From: Hydra vulgaris
Lineage: Eukaryota > Cnidaria > Hydrozoa > Anthoathecata > Hydridae
Length of the DNA: 64,000 nucleotides
Assembly: GCF_038396675.1 (NCBI RefSeq)
Contig: NC_088926.1
Location: forward strand, 4,059,001-4,123,000
Direction of reading: 5' to 3'
The position numbers were made by a program, and so were the translations under genes. The notes below the pieces were generated by a model. It was not told the DNA's origin. It made no database searches and saw nothing but the letters and a program-made list of their open reading frames with translations. Shown here in pieces: positions 48,735-61,490 of this stretch. Each line of letters starts with the position of its first letter. The first letter of the stretch is position 1.

Positions 48735-49250
48735 TTTTTGTTGAAATCAAGATGCCAAAGTTTGGCGGAAGTGGTAAAGCAGATATATATAGTCCATAGT
48801 TTATATGTCGATGGAAAGTTCGTGGAATATTGGCTGATGTACCCCGTTTGAAATCTAAAGTTGAAGGACCTGATGTTGATGTTTCTGCTAAATTGCCTTC
48901 AGGGAATGTCGCATAATAAAGGAAGCATTCCTGGTATTGATGTTAGAGGCGGACTCGGATTGGGTCAGTGGTAAAAAGAAGATACTGGCGAAGACTCTGA
49001 TTCTGACGATGACAGCGAGAACGTAAAAGAAAAGGTAAAAAAAAAAATTTCTGCTAAATCGCGTTCAGGCAATGTTGATATCAATGCTCCGCATGGTAAG
49101 TAAGCATTCCTGGTATTGATGTTAAAGTGGCACTTTGATCGAACGTTAGTGGTAAAAAGAAGAAGATACTGGCGAAGACTCTGATTTCTGACGATGACAG
49201 AGAGAAAGGTAAAAGAAAAGGTAAAACAAAAATTCTTCTGATCTCGTTTT
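48735..49250 (+). pseudogene. AHNAK-like repeat protein fragment, decayed
   Basis: Plus-strand pieces [47 protein letters not shown], then SGKKKK-type and EDSDSDDDSENVKEKVKK. A second round follows: ISAKSRSGNVDINAPHGK, PGIDVKV, SGKKKK and an acidic tail. The G[19 protein letters not shown] style repeat with an acidic/basic C-terminus resembles AHNAK/desmoyokin-type giant scaffold proteins (family knowledge). Several stops and frame changes interrupt it, and the two rounds look like a tandem duplication. No introns are visible between the pieces, so it may be a retrocopy or a broken terminal exon. Confidence 0.6.
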
Positions 49251-50226
49251 CTTTTATATTTTAAGGTTATTGAATGTAATCTAAGTTCATTTTTTGTTGT
49301 TTTTTTTAACAGTATTTTATGATTGAGATACCTTATCGTTTTCTTAAACAGTATTTTAACTTTTCATTTTATATTTTTTTTCGAAATAATTGGTTTTATT
49401 TATTGTATTGTTATACGGTTCTCGGTGACAGGATTTTACGATCCTCCTCCAAGTTTTCGCGCTCTCATATATTATGTACAACGACATTTTTACCAGAAAA
49501 TCTTGTTAAAAAAACAAAACATAAAAAGCTAAGTTTAGTAATTTTTTCGATATACGTTTTATATGTTTAACTAGCATCCATCTTTTTGTGTGTAATGCAC
49601 CAATTTAAATGACGGTCGTTTTCAGCGACATTGATCTCTTGTGCTTGTGATGCACCAAAACGGGACCCAAAATGTTACTATTAGGCACAATACATGTTTT
49701 ACCCTATCTGCCATCCACAAAAGCATCCGCAGAAACTGGAAATCTTTTCTACAACTCTCACCAACCCTTATATACTGTGACAAATCATTGTTTTTACTGT
49801 TACACATACATCAACCAACTACAATTGCAACCATTTTTTATTGAACTCCACTTTGACACTCTGATCTTATTGTCAACGCAAAAGTCTGGGACACGATCGT
49901 GAGAACACAACCCCGAGAAAAGCAGTTTTGGGTTAATACAAAGAGAAAATCTAAACAAAAGCTACCGAGACCTTATAGTGATCTTCTTTTCGTAATACCA
50001 GTCTTAGATGAAAGTGACGATTGCCTTGCGTTATCTGTATCAGAAGAAACTTATTCACAATTAATTTTCCAATAGATATTCATAAACACACCAAAAAAAA
50101 GTACATTTATCACACGGACCACATAAACACGATTCTATTATAACTAAATTTATAACACAGACCACATAGAACACTTGTAACGAAAGTTCTACACTAACTT
50201 ACGCTCTTCATTAACAAATCAGATAT
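49251..50226. other. Mixed stretch with one unrecognised ORF
   Basis: About 49857-50075 on the plus strand is open and codes for HSDLIVNAKVWDTIVRTQPR ... LLFVIPVLDESDDCLALS to a TAG. It has no recognised domain and no clear start. The rest is AT-rich. Confidence 0.25.
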
Positions 50227-50310
50227 GAGCCCGTGGCGCAGTGGTTAGTGCTTGGTTTAGAAGCAGAGATCCAAGTTCAGCGCCATCGGTAAGGAAGGAG
50301 TAGCGATTTT
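50227..50310 (+). mobile_element. tRNA-derived SINE, family A, truncated
   Basis: GAGCCCGTGGCGCAGTGGTT head, GATCCAAGTTCAG at the box B position, and CGGTAAGGAAGGAG from the body. Deletions relative to the copy at 14835. Confidence 0.75.
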
Positions 50311-50548
50311 TCATCATCCTTTAAATTTCTACAATTTATTATAATTAATTTTAGTATTTCACTACTAGCGATTCCATATTTTTACTCCTGCTGTTCTTTT
50401 TAATTTAATATTCTTCTCCAAGCAACCACTACTCAGGGAAGCTCCAGATCCAAATGCATTGCATTCAGCAAAAAAAGGAAAATTATTTAACTAACTACAT
50501 ATATAGTTTTGTTAAATTTTTTCTAAATTTTTAATTGACCTTTGATAG

Positions 50549-50692
50549 ACGTGGTGGCCGCTGCGTAGTGTCGGAGCGCTTGCCCTATAAGTAGGACATC
50601 TGTGAAATATTTTCGCGTCACGGTAAGGAAGGAGGCGTGCATGCGGTGCTCTGTGAAAAGAACGTCAGGACTCTCTGAGGCACCTAAAAACA
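50549..50692 (+). mobile_element. tRNA-derived SINE, family A
   Basis: GTGGCCGCTGCGTAGTG head (diverged box A), body TTTTCGCGTCACGGTAAGGA, GGTGCTCTGTGAAAAGAACG and GAGGCACCTAAAAACAAAC. Box B has been lost. Confidence 0.75.
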
Positions 50693-51610
50693 AACAACAA
50701 CAAGAAAACAAGCAGCTACCGGGGTAGAGGGGGGGGGGGTTAGCCTTAAAGGCAAGAGACGAGTTTCAAATGCGCTTTGAGGTTTCACTCGCCGTTGTCT
50801 TAAAAATTAAAAAAAAACTTACTAAAAAAGTGAAATACTTTTTGAAATAATCATAAAACTTTAGGTTAATATTTATTATGAAAGTCCAAAATGATTTTTT
50901 TTTACTTTACAAGCTGTATTTAAAATATATCCATATATTTTAGCTTCACAAATAATTTACAACGGATTGAGGCGGTCTTAAAAAGGGTATAAAAAATTGG
51001 TCACATGTATTATAAAATAAACATTAATTATTTATGTATTTATGTTGATTGTAAGTTACTTCATAAGTCAATAAAACTTTTTCATTCTGACTAAAGTATT
51101 TATTTTCTTAAAAAACTATCGATTCTTGAGGCAACTCTTAAGATGTATAAATAATCTCTATAATAATACCAAACTTAGTTTTAGTTTCATTTTAGGTTTT
51201 TATGTTCCTATTGTCAATACAACTTTTTGTGTTTTTATTATAAATTTTGAAAATGTTTTCTAAAATTAAAAAAAAATAATAAAAGTTCTAAAGTGGCAGA
51301 TCGAAAGTGGTAGATAGTTCAAAAAAGATATGTCAACAAATAACATCATTGAACGGTTTTTAAAAGAAGCTCTAATTATAACTTATTTTGCATATGAAGA
51401 TGGTTTCAATAACATTATAACTGTTTAAAATGTGTTGTTATTGTGAAATATATTGTGAAATATGTTGTGAAATATAGAAACAACAAAAAAAACTTAATTA
51501 TGACTAAAAACATAATTATGTGAAACAAAATTTTATATAGAAAAAGATAGAACTGTCAAATTCACGAGTCTCAATTAGCCTCCCTCAATAATTGAGGGAG
51601 GCTAAATTAA
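50693..51610. other. AT-rich stretch, no gene recognised
   Basis: Includes a G-run at 50728-50739 and a 12 bp-arm palindrome, GCCTCCCTCAAT/ATTGAGGGAGGC, at 51579-51603. Confidence 0.45.
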
Positions 51611-51834
51611 AGCCCCTTGTTTACATTTTTATACAGATCTTTGATGTTTGTTAAAGAATAGAATAAACTTGTATAGTTCGCAAACATCTACAACAAATTT
51701 TATTCCAATAAATATTTCTAATTATTAGAAATATTTATTGGAATAAATTTTGTTATAATGTTTGCAAACTATACAAGTTTATTCTATTCTTTAACAAACA
51801 TCAAAGATCTGTATAAAAATGTAAACAAGGGGCT
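51611..51834. mobile_element. Palindromic MITE with TTAA target duplication
   Basis: Near-perfect palindrome along its full 224 bp. Ends AGCCCCTTGTTTACATTTTT and the inverse. TTAA flanks both sides (51607-51610, 51835-51838), as for piggyBac-type elements. No coding. Confidence 0.85.
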
Positions 51835-51938
51835 TTAATAATCAAATATGTGGTTGAAACGAATACTTTATCATTAAATATAGATGAAACAAAATGCACT
51901 TTATTTTCAAAACAGCTGAGAAATGCACAAATTACAAT

Positions 51939-52140
51939 CAGGGCCGTCCGAGGTGATTTTAAGGAGAGGTGACTTATCCGTTTTTCCCAGCCAAAAAAAG
52001 TCTCGTGATTAGCACAGTAATAATAAAAAAGGTCCTGGTTATCTGACATTTGTGGATGCCAACTATATATCCAATTTTGCAGACTCATATGCCGACTAGT
52101 AAATCTTAGGGAGCCTAGACAACCCCTCGGGACGCCTCTG
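51939..52140. mobile_element. hAT-type MITE with 8 bp target duplication
   Basis: Left end CAGGGCCGTCCGAGG, right end inverted CAGAGGCGTCCCGAGG. ATTACAAT flanks both sides (51931-51938, 52141-52148). The 8 bp duplication and CAG(G/A)G ends fit the hAT superfamily. 202 bp, non-coding. Confidence 0.85.
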
Positions 52141-52321
52141 ATTACAATTCTACCCTTACTAAAAATAGAAAAATACACAACTATTGAATGACTTTAAGAA
52201 ACTAAATTTTTAGGAGTTTTAATTGATAAAAAAACTCTTGAAAACGCATAAATGCATAAACGCTTCGTAAAATGCTTATTGCACTCTATAATGCAAAACC
52301 TATGTTATCACAAAATTACCT

Positions 52322-52391
52322 AAAACTCATATATTTCTTGATCAAAGTGACTTTAGTCACTTTGAATAATAGAGAAATATATGAGTTTTAA
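52322..52391. repeat. Hairpin
   Basis: AAAACTCATATATTTCT/AGAAATATATGAGTTTT, with inner AAAGTGACT/AGTCACTTT. Confidence 0.85.
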
Positions 52392-52907
52392 TAATGTATG
52401 AATAATAGAGTATACGCTTATATACTTAGTATAGTTAGTTACCTAGCATCGCTGGGGCAAGTACACAAATAACAAAGTTGAAAGTTTCGTCATTACGTTA
52501 AAAACACGCTTGAAATTAATTTACCATAAGAAAAGTTCTTACACATACTGAACCCCTATTTGAAAAAAACAAATGTACTCAATATTTATTAAACTAATGT
52601 ATACCAAAAGATATTGTTTTTTCATAAATACAAATAAATCAGGTAAAATATCATTTTATAAATAAGTTTTTGTTAAATAATGTTGATGAATATCACACAA
52701 GAGAAACAGGAACCTTTATTACACTTTCCTAGTTCTCCCAGTTCTTAACTTCAATTAACTGCACTTAATAATACAACAGTTACATATAATGAAAGTAAAT
52801 CCAATTTGTAATCAAAAAGCTCCTGGGAAATTAAGTCAAAAATCCTGATCCCGGGTTCGAATTAGCCTAAAATAGTTATACACAATCAATATCTTGCTAA
52901 TAACTTG

Positions 52908-52910
<3 letters not shown>

Positions 52911-52983
<73 letters not shown>
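52911..52983. repeat. (TA)n microsatellite, left arm
   Basis: Counterpart of 63766-63831. Confidence 0.95.
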
Positions 52984-52988
<5 letters not shown>

Positions 52989-53542
52989 TATAATAAAATC
53001 ATACAATTGTTTGATTTTATGTAATACACATAAACAACGATTGTTAAACCAGTTAAATGACCTAAATGTTGTTTATGTGTATTACATTTTAATTATAAAG
53101 TACTCAATGACAAAAAAAATTAGTTTTCCGTGACTTTCGCATGGCTACATACAAATAGTTTTGTTTACAGACAAAAGTTTAGATATTACAAAAATATCTT
53201 TAAATATTGCCACAACTCTGGCTAATTTCAATCGTTCATGAATTGTTCATTGGGGGCGGACTAATAGGCCACATTGGCTTATTACGGGACGATGTCGGAT
53301 AAAATTTGCGCAACGGGATCCACATTTTGATAAAATTTGCATCACCATTAGCGATTGACCAACTATGCGCCGAAACCGAAGTAAACGTCGGGTTCAATAC
53401 CAAAACTGACATTTCGGCAAATCTTTATGCAAACTTTTTTTTTTTTTTTCATTATCGTTCATTATAATCATTTCATTAGCAAATTATTTTTAGATTATTT
53501 CTATTACCTACTGTAAATATTTTTACAAGATAAAAGTAAAAA

Positions 53543-53688
<146 letters not shown>

Positions 53689-54396
53689 CTTTCGGTACCT
53701 TTTAAAAAGTACCGAACGACTTTTTACATCAAATTAAAAATTTCTCCAAACTGAACTTCGGTCGATCACTACTAATCAACATAGAATATCGGGTTCCACA
53801 TACTATCAGCACAAATTTATTGATCTAACACATTGGTTATTATTGAGTGGACAAAGCAATTTAGTTAGTTAGTTGTATGTTAAATGACATCGGCATGTAG
53901 TTAACTCCTTATTCAGTCAAAAGTACTTTCATACATGTTTCATTAGATTGGAATAACGTTGAACCACTGCTAATTCCAAGTTATGACAAACGTAATATTA
54001 TGGTAATATCGCGAGTTCAATAGCTCATTATTGGTATATTGGGACAACGTGCGGTGCTGTGCTTGTTTCATTGTTCAACGACGGCGAGTATCTGTTTAAT
54101 GGGCGAGCCAAGGCAATGCGCGTGATTTAAAAAGTTAGCGTTGCATTAGACTACATTTGGTTTAAGCTTTATTTAAGCATTTTCTACTTAATCTTTTTGA
54201 TGTTTATCGCATTCCAAACAAAAGCATTTTCTCTAAAAAAAAAAGTTTACATGTTCGAAGTAGAACAGGTACTACAACACTTAGTGAACAGTTAGCAGAT
54301 AAACTAGTTTATCTGATAAACTAGTTAGATAAACTATCAGAACTATGATTTTTTTGTAATAACTAATTACTGGTGCATCTATCTGGTTAATTTGAT

Positions 54397-54775
<379 letters not shown>

Positions 54776-55199
54776 GGATAAAAACATTGTATACAAAAAT
54801 ATAGCATGAAAAATTAAATAAAATAAAAAAAATAAAGTAAAATTAAAAAAAAAAAAAAACATATATATATAATGTTAACTATATTTAACAAAATTATGGT
54901 TTTCAGTTTAGGTTTTTTCAGTTCTATTAACTATATTTCACAGGTCTGCAAATTAATGTTTTTAATTACTTTTTTAATTAGTAATGGGGGAATTATAAGC
55001 AATTTGGTATGCTAAATTCGAGAATGCCAACCATTTGACCCATCACGTAAGGATTTTTTGCAAAGTGGAAATTTGAAAAATATATTAGCAAAATACGCAC
55101 TTACACTACTTCTGAAGGGAACGTTCAAAAGAAAAAAAAGTCTAAAAATTATATAAATTAAATTAATATTAAGTCACAAAATATTTTATTTACATTATT

Positions 55200-56215
55200 T
55201 ACAATTATAAATGCTTAAAAAATGTCTGTTTTTTTTTGGTTTCCAAACTTCGTATTGTGTTTTTTCTTTTGTGCGCGACTTTCCTATGCAGCTTCAAGTA
55301 GTAGTCGCCCATCATATTTGTATCCCATCGACTTTAATACCTTCTCTCCATTTTCTTCATATCGTGAAAACTAATACTCCTTGCTCTTCACTAACTGCAC
55401 CAAGATTTTCAGGGGGATTAAAAATCGAGTTTAAAACTCATTGAGCATCCCAGATTTTTAAAATTGCAAAACAAATTTTTATACGATATTCAAAGTTGGG
55501 TCCTTTAGATTATCTAAAAACTTTGTAATTAAATTATTAACAGAATTTCATGATGACCTTTCAATATCGTTCATCATGTTTTCAAAGTTGTTTTCTTTCA
55601 TCAACTTACGAATGTCAGGACCAACAAAAACTCCATTCTTCAGCTTTGCTTTAGACAGACGAGAAACCTGCTTAAAAGGTATTTAAATGTCTCGCCATCT
55701 TTTGCCAGTGCCTTTACAAACTGCTTCATCATGCCAAGTTTGACATGGAGCGGTGGAAGAAGGACCATTTTAGGATCAACCAAAGATTCAATGAGCACGT
55801 TTTTGCTTTGACTTTTTGGTTCCAGTATTTAGCTTTAGCACGACTATTTGATTCACATAGAAAACTGAGAAATTTTGTGTAACCACCTGTCTGAGTATCA
55901 TAGAAATTACTTTAGGATCCCAACAAACTGTCCACTCGAATTTCTTGTACGTTAACTTGTTCAAGATCAATGCCAAGTTACCATAATTTTTTTTTTCCAA
56001 ATGCACCGAATAACCAGCGGGTATTGATGCGTACTTATGCGGGGCCCAAGATTTGGTCTGGTCCCCTATCTTCGCACCAAAACACGCAAAATTCACTTTT
56101 CAACAAAATCAGAAATATTTCTATGTTGTTTTTGCACTACGATTTCACTACAAATGTAACAAAAACTCTTAGAAGAATTTACACAACCCCTTAAAGTTAT
56201 ATTTGAAACGCACGT
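55200..56215 (-). pseudogene. Zinc-knuckle DDE transposase relic, left arm
   Basis: Mirror copy of the relic at 60486-61490. The segment 55788-56096 is open (CFGAKIGDQTKSWAPHKYAS ... KFEWTVCWDPKVISMILRQ). The remainder is in broken frames. Confidence 0.6.
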
Positions 56216-56990
56216 TACGAAAGTTGGAATATAAATAAATAGATGAAAGGGCATGGAAGAGAGTTTAGGAATTTCCGAATTCCGTTTGGAATTCCGGCAA
56301 TTGTATATATCCCGATGTATATATCCATTGTATATATTTATAATTGTATATATCCAATTGTATAAATCGGGATGGATTTTCTATACTTGCTATGGAAAAT
56401 CCGGATATATATGATTCAACGCTGATTAATTTTATCGTCATGAGTTACTAAATGTTCTATTTCAGTCTATAAAACATAACATGATCTTATAATAGGTTGG
56501 AATTAATAAAAAAATATTTTTCGGCAATGAACCCCGTTTTGTGGCTTAAGAATAGCAATTCCACAGTATTTTACGTTTTTGCAGAACCACCTTGTGATGG
56601 AATTTTTTTGGTAATTTTCCAGAATTCAGCAACCAAAAATACATAGAACTCTTACTTCAAAGAAGAAAAAAGTCATAGACCTGTGTACCATAAACAGCGT
56701 TACTAGATGTACATACAATATAGTTTTGTACAGTAATTGTACAAAGTGTGTACAGTACGGTTTTTACAATAAAGTAATGATTTTACACTCGGATGATTTT
56801 ACCAGGCAGTTTATACACCTTTCTAGTTAAGATAGTAAATAAAAAATTTTATTAAACTTTTACATAAAACATTACAATAACGTTTTATACTAAAATATTG
56901 TATACTAAAAAATAGTTACAACTTTAATTACAATATCTGTTTAAATTTACACGAATCTTAATATACTATTTTGAAACAAGCTCAGTTGGC
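56216..56990. other. Non-coding part of the left arm
   Basis: Local ATATATCCGGAT/TGTATATATCC repeats at 56290-56410. No gene seen. Confidence 0.45.
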
Positions 56991-57200
56991 ACTTCAAACA
57001 TAAATTTACATAAATCTTAACTCTATTTTGAAATAAGATCTGTTGGAACTGTAAACATAAATTTACACGAATCTCGATATTTTTTTTGAAATTAGATCAG
57101 TTAGCACTTCAAACATGAATTAAAACGAACCTCATTTTGTGTTCAATTAACATGAACCTCATTTTTTTTTTGAAATAAGATCAGTAGGCACTTCAAACAT
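56990..57200 (-). repeat. Tandem repeats spanning the EGF gene 3' end, left arm
   Basis: Units of about 57-85 bp containing ATGTTTGAAGTGC and AACTGATCTTATTTC, the same sequence that encodes the last codons of the EGF protein. Mirror of 59470-59735. Confidence 0.8.
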
Positions 57201-58279
57201 AAATGCTGCGTCATCAGCAAAATCGTTTTTTTCATCAAAAGCCTTATTTGTTTTGCTTGTATAATCAGGAATAAGATTAGAAGTACTAGCGTCATGGACC
57301 ATCATAGATCGCTGAAACATAATAGATGACTGGTTACTTTTATCGTTTGTTTTTGAGCAACGGCGTCGGTAAACAAACACGAAAACAACAGCTAATATAA
57401 CGACAGCGCAGGAGACGGAAAAAGCTATCACGAGAGTTCGCCCTTTTTTTTCTTGTATTGGTTTATCGTAAGCACTTCGAACACTTATAACTTTATAATT
57501 GTATTTTTCTAAATGATAGGCAAAATTATTTTCCGTCATGATTCGAATGGCTTTATCAGCTGGTAGTACTTTTTCGTTGCCGTCTTTTATTACAACGTGA
57601 ACGTTGGCGTTTAATGGCGTCATTTTTGGCACTACAGGTTTGTGCATAAATCCATCAAGTTGTCCGCACTGACTAAAAGTATCATCGCTGGAAAGTAATT
57701 GCAAACAAAATCCTTTAACAACGTTAGGTGAAACGAAGATGGCCGATATATTGCTACCCGACTTATTAATTGTGCAATCAAGTATAAAATACACTTTTGA
57801 TTCATCATTTTTTAAAACGTGATCTGTCACATGCACAATGCAGTGCCCGAAATCCACGACAGAAGTATCTTTTCTTTTCCGTTTTCTATCTACAGGTACG
57901 GACGTGATCATTGTCTTTACTATGCGATTAAGAGAAAGTTCTAAATCGTATTGAGCTTGAAGACTCCAATTCATAATGGGTTTCGATATCAGCGTTATTA
58001 TGTTTGACTTACTAATGCACCGAAGTATTTGATTCACTGTTTCACTGTTGCTCTCGAAAGGTACGCAGACTTCATTCTTTTCAATACATTTGTTACTTTG
58101 GCATGCATTTAAATTATATTGACACCGATTTCCAGACTTTCCTTGCGGACAAGCACAGCTAAATGAACCGACTAGATCAGTGCAATTTCCTTTATTACAA
58201 GTGTTTGAATCCGGAGCGCATTGATTTACGTTTTCTTCGCATGTTTGACCTTGCCAGGAGTCTGTGCAAACACATTGAA
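57159..58279 (-). CDS. EGF-domain single-pass membrane protein, left copy, 5' missing
   Basis: Frame open from the palindrome junction (58279) to TAA/TGA at 57159, about 373 codons, with no internal damage. It begins inside the first EGF repeat (CVCTDSWQGQTC), then a second EGF (NQCAPDSNTCNKGNCTDLVG ... CPQGKSGNRC), a Cys-poor extracellular region of about 200 residues (LSLNRIVKTMITSVP ... CGQLDGFMHKPVVPK), a transmembrane segment (VIAFSVSCAVVILAVVFVFV) with stop-transfer YRRRC, and a short cytoplasmic tail ending FEVPTDLISKKK. Likely a host cell-surface adhesion or signalling protein; no named orthologue recognised. The promoter and signal peptide are absent because the palindrome centre cuts the gene. 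The Met at 58037 is internal, not a real start. Confidence 0.8.
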
Positions 58280-59518
58280 TCGACCACTGTTTGTTACAAA
58301 CTTTCGAAATACCGATGACATTACAAAACTTTGTAACCGAACAGCTTGCAGTAAAAATCCTTGCCGAAATAAAGGTTTATGCGAAATCATAGATACCGGG
58401 TTTCAATGTGTTTGCACAGACTCCTGGCAAGGTCAAACATGCGAAGAAAACGTAAATCAATGCGCTCCGGATTCAAACACTTGTAATAAAGGAAATTGCA
58501 CTGATCTAGTCGGTTCATTTAGCTGTGCTTGTCCGCAAGGAAAGTCTGGAAATCGGTGTCAATATAATTTAAATGCATGCCAAAGTAACAAATGTATTGA
58601 AAAGAATGAAGTCTGCGTACCTTTCGAGAGCAACAGTGAAACAGTAAATCAAACATTTCGGTGCATTAGTAAGTCAAACATAATAACGCTGATATCGAAA
58701 CCCATTATGAATTGGAGTCTTCAAGCTCAATACGATTTAGAACTTTCTCTTAATCGCATAGTAAAGACAATGATCACGTCCGTACCTGTAGATAGAAAAC
58801 GGAAAAGAAAAGATACTTCTGTCGTGGATTTCGGGCACTGCATTGTGCATGTGACAGATCACGTTTTAAAAAATGATGAATCAAAAGTGTATTTTATACT
58901 TGATTGCACAATTAATAAGTCGGGTAGCAATATATCGGCCATCTTCGTTTCACCTAACGTTGTTAAAGGATTTTGTTTGCAATTACTTTCCAGCGATGAT
59001 ACTTTTAGTCAGTGCGGACAACTTGATGGATTTATGCACAAACCTGTAGTGCCAAAAATGACGCCATTAAACGCCAACGTTCACGTTGTAATAAAAGACG
59101 GCAACGAAAAAGTACTACCAGCTGATAAAGCCATTGAATCATGACGGAAAGAGATTTTGCCTATCATTTAGAAAAATACAATTATAAAGTTATAAGTGTT
59201 CGAAGTGCTTACGATAAACCAATACAAGAAAAAAAAGGGCGAACTCTCGTGATAGCTTTTTCCGTCTGCGCTGTCGTTATATTAGCTGTTGTTTTCGTGT
59301 TTGTTTACCGACGCCGTTGCTCAAAAACAAACGATAAAAGTAACCAGTCATCTATTATGTTTCAGCGATCTATGATGGTCCATGACGCTAGTACTTCTAA
59401 TCTTATTCCTGATTATACAAGCAAAACAAATAAGGCTTTTGATGAAAAAAACGATTTTGCTGATGACGCAGCATTTATGTTTGAAGTGCCTACTGATCTT
59501 ATTTCAAAAAAAAAATGA
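58280..59518 (+). pseudogene. EGF-domain membrane protein, right copy, truncated and frameshifted
   Basis: Runs 40 codons further 5' than the left copy, through the spacer (FVTNFRNTDDITKLC, then a first EGF CSKNPCRNKGLC...). It then has the same second EGF, extracellular region, transmembrane segment and tail. A one-base deletion after AAAGCCATT (about 59137) shifts the frame and gives ES-stop. The downstream frame resumes at MTERDFAYHLEKYNYK (59141) to the stop at 59518. The left copy has the extra base and stays open. It also lacks one Ser codon in the transmembrane segment. The Met-leader lying upstream of 58280 is antisense of the left copy and not a genuine signal peptide. Confidence 0.78.
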
Positions 59519-59735
59519 GGTTCATGTTAATTGAACACAAAATGAGGTTCGTTTTAATTCATGTTTGAAGTGCTAACTGATCTAATTTCAAAAAAAATAT
59601 CGAGATTCGTGTAAATTTATGTTTACAGTTCCAACAGATCTTATTTCAAAATAGAGTTAAGATTTATGTAAATTTATGTTTGAAGTGCCAACTGAGCTTG
59701 TTTCAAAATAGTATATTAAGATTCGTGTAAATTTA
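59470..59735 (+). repeat. Tandem repeats spanning the EGF gene 3' end, right arm
   Basis: ATGTTTGAAGTGCCTACTGA (coding) recurs as ATGTTTGAAGTGCTAACTGA, ATGTTTACAGTTCCAACAGA and ATGTTTGAAGTGCCAACTGA downstream of the stop, each followed by TTTCAAAA and a GATTCGTGTAAATTTA-like spacer. Confidence 0.85.
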
Positions 59736-60485
59736 AACAGATATTGTAATTAAAGTTGTAACTATTTTTTAGTATACAATATTTTAGTATAAAAACGTTA
59801 TTGTAATGTTTTATGTAAAAGTTTAATAAAATTTTTTATTTACTATCTTAACTAGAAAGGTGTATAAACTGCCTGGTAAAATCATCCGAGTGTAAAATCA
59901 TTACTTTATTGTAAAAACCGTACTGTACACACTTTGTACAATTACTGTACAAAACTATATTGTACTGTACATCTAGTAACGCTGTTTATGGTACACAGGT
60001 CTATGACTTTTTTTTCTTCTTTGAAGTAAGAGTTAATTTCTATGTATTTTTGGTTGCTGAATTCTGGAAAATTACCAAAAAAATTCCATCACAAGGTGGT
60101 TCTGCAAAAACGTAAAATACTGTGGAATTGCTATTCTTAAGCCACAAAACGGGGTTCATTGCCGAAAAATATTTTTTTATTAATTCCAACCTATTATAAG
60201 ATCATGTTATGTTTTATAGACTGAAATAGAACATTTAGTAACTCATGACGATAAAATTAATCAGCGTTGAATCATATATATCCGGATTTTCCATAGCAAG
60301 TATAGAAAATCCATCCCGATTTATACAATTGGATATATACAATTATAAATATATACAATGGATATATACATCGGGATATATACAATTGCCGGAATTCCAA
60401 ACGGAATTCGGAAATTCCTAAACTCTCTTCCATGCCCTTTCATCTATTTATTTATATTCCAACTTTCGTAACGTGCGTTTCAAAT
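59736..60485. other. Non-coding part of the right arm
   Basis: Mirror of 56216-56990; AATAAA-type signals near 59825. No gene seen. Confidence 0.45.
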
Positions 60486-61490
60486 ATAACTTTAAGGGGT
60501 TGTGTAAATTCTTCTAAGAGTTTTTGTTACATTTGTAGTGAAATCGTAGTGCAAAAACAACATAGAAATATTTCTGATTTTGTTGAAAAGTGAATTTTGC
60601 GTGTTTTGGTGCGAAGATAGGGGACCAGACCAAATCTTGGGCCCCGCATAAGTACGCATCAATACCCGCTGGTTATTCGGTGCATTTAAAAGAAACTTAT
60701 GGTAACTTGGCATTGATCTTGAACAAGTTAACGTACAAGAAATTCGAGTGGACAGTTTGTTGGGATCCTAAAGTAATTTCTATGATACTCAGACAGCAAG
60801 GTGGTTACACAAAATTTCTCAGTTTTCTATGTGAATCAAATAGTCGTGCTAAAGCTAAATACTGGAACCAAAAAGTCAAAGCAAAAACGTGCTCATTGAA
60901 TCTTTGGTTGATCCTAAAATGGTCCTTCTTCCACCGCTCCATGTCAAACTTGGCATGATGAAGCAGTTTGTAAAGGCACTGGCAAAAGATGGCGAGACAT
61001 TTAAATACCTTTAAAGGAGGCCTCCCCGTCTGTCTAAAGCAAAGCTGAAGAATGGAGTTTTTGTTGGTCCTGACATTCGTAAGTTGATGAAAGAAAACAA
61101 CTTTGAAAACATGATGAACGATATTGAAAGGTCATCATGAAATTCTGTTAATAATTTAATTACAAAGTTTTTAGATAATCTAAAGGACCCAGACTTTGAA
61201 TATCGTATAAAAATTTGTTTTGCAATTTTAAAAATCTGGGATGCTCAATGAGTTTTAAACTCGATTTTTAGAAACTATTACTTCCCTGAAAATCTTGGTG
61301 CAGTTAGTGAAGAGCAAGGTATGAGTTTTCACCAAGATATGAAGAAAATGGAGAGAAGGTATTAAAGTCGATGGGATACAAATATGATGGGCGACTACTA
61401 CTTGAAGCTGCATAGGGAAAATCGTCGCACAAAAGAAAAAACACAATACGAAGTTTGGAAACCAAAAAAAAACAGACATTTTTAAGCATT
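60486..61490 (+). pseudogene. Zinc-knuckle DDE transposase relic, right arm
   Basis: Open 60590-60958 (APHKYASIPAGYSVHLKETY, KFEWTVCWDPKVISMILRQQ, GGYTKFLSFLCESNSRAKAK). It then continues in other frames with LLPPLHVKLGMMKQFVKALA, GVFVGPDIRKLMKENNF and SEEQGMSFHQDMKKMERRY, then SRWDTNMMGDYYLKL. The order (CWDPKVIS, FLCE knuckle, PPLHVKLG, EEQG-x3-HQD) matches a repetitive transposase-like family seen in many invertebrates. The EQG...H motif parallels the catalytic-Glu motif of the Chapaev-like element at 9422. Stops and frame changes make it non-functional. Confidence 0.7.

Noticed and set aside
57159-58037. Met at 58037 as the start of the left EGF protein
   Set aside because: The frame is open upstream through two EGF segments to the palindrome junction; the Met is internal.
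58221-58279. Signal peptide-like leader of the right EGF protein
   Set aside because: This segment is the antisense of the left copy, read through the palindrome junction; it is not a real N-terminus.
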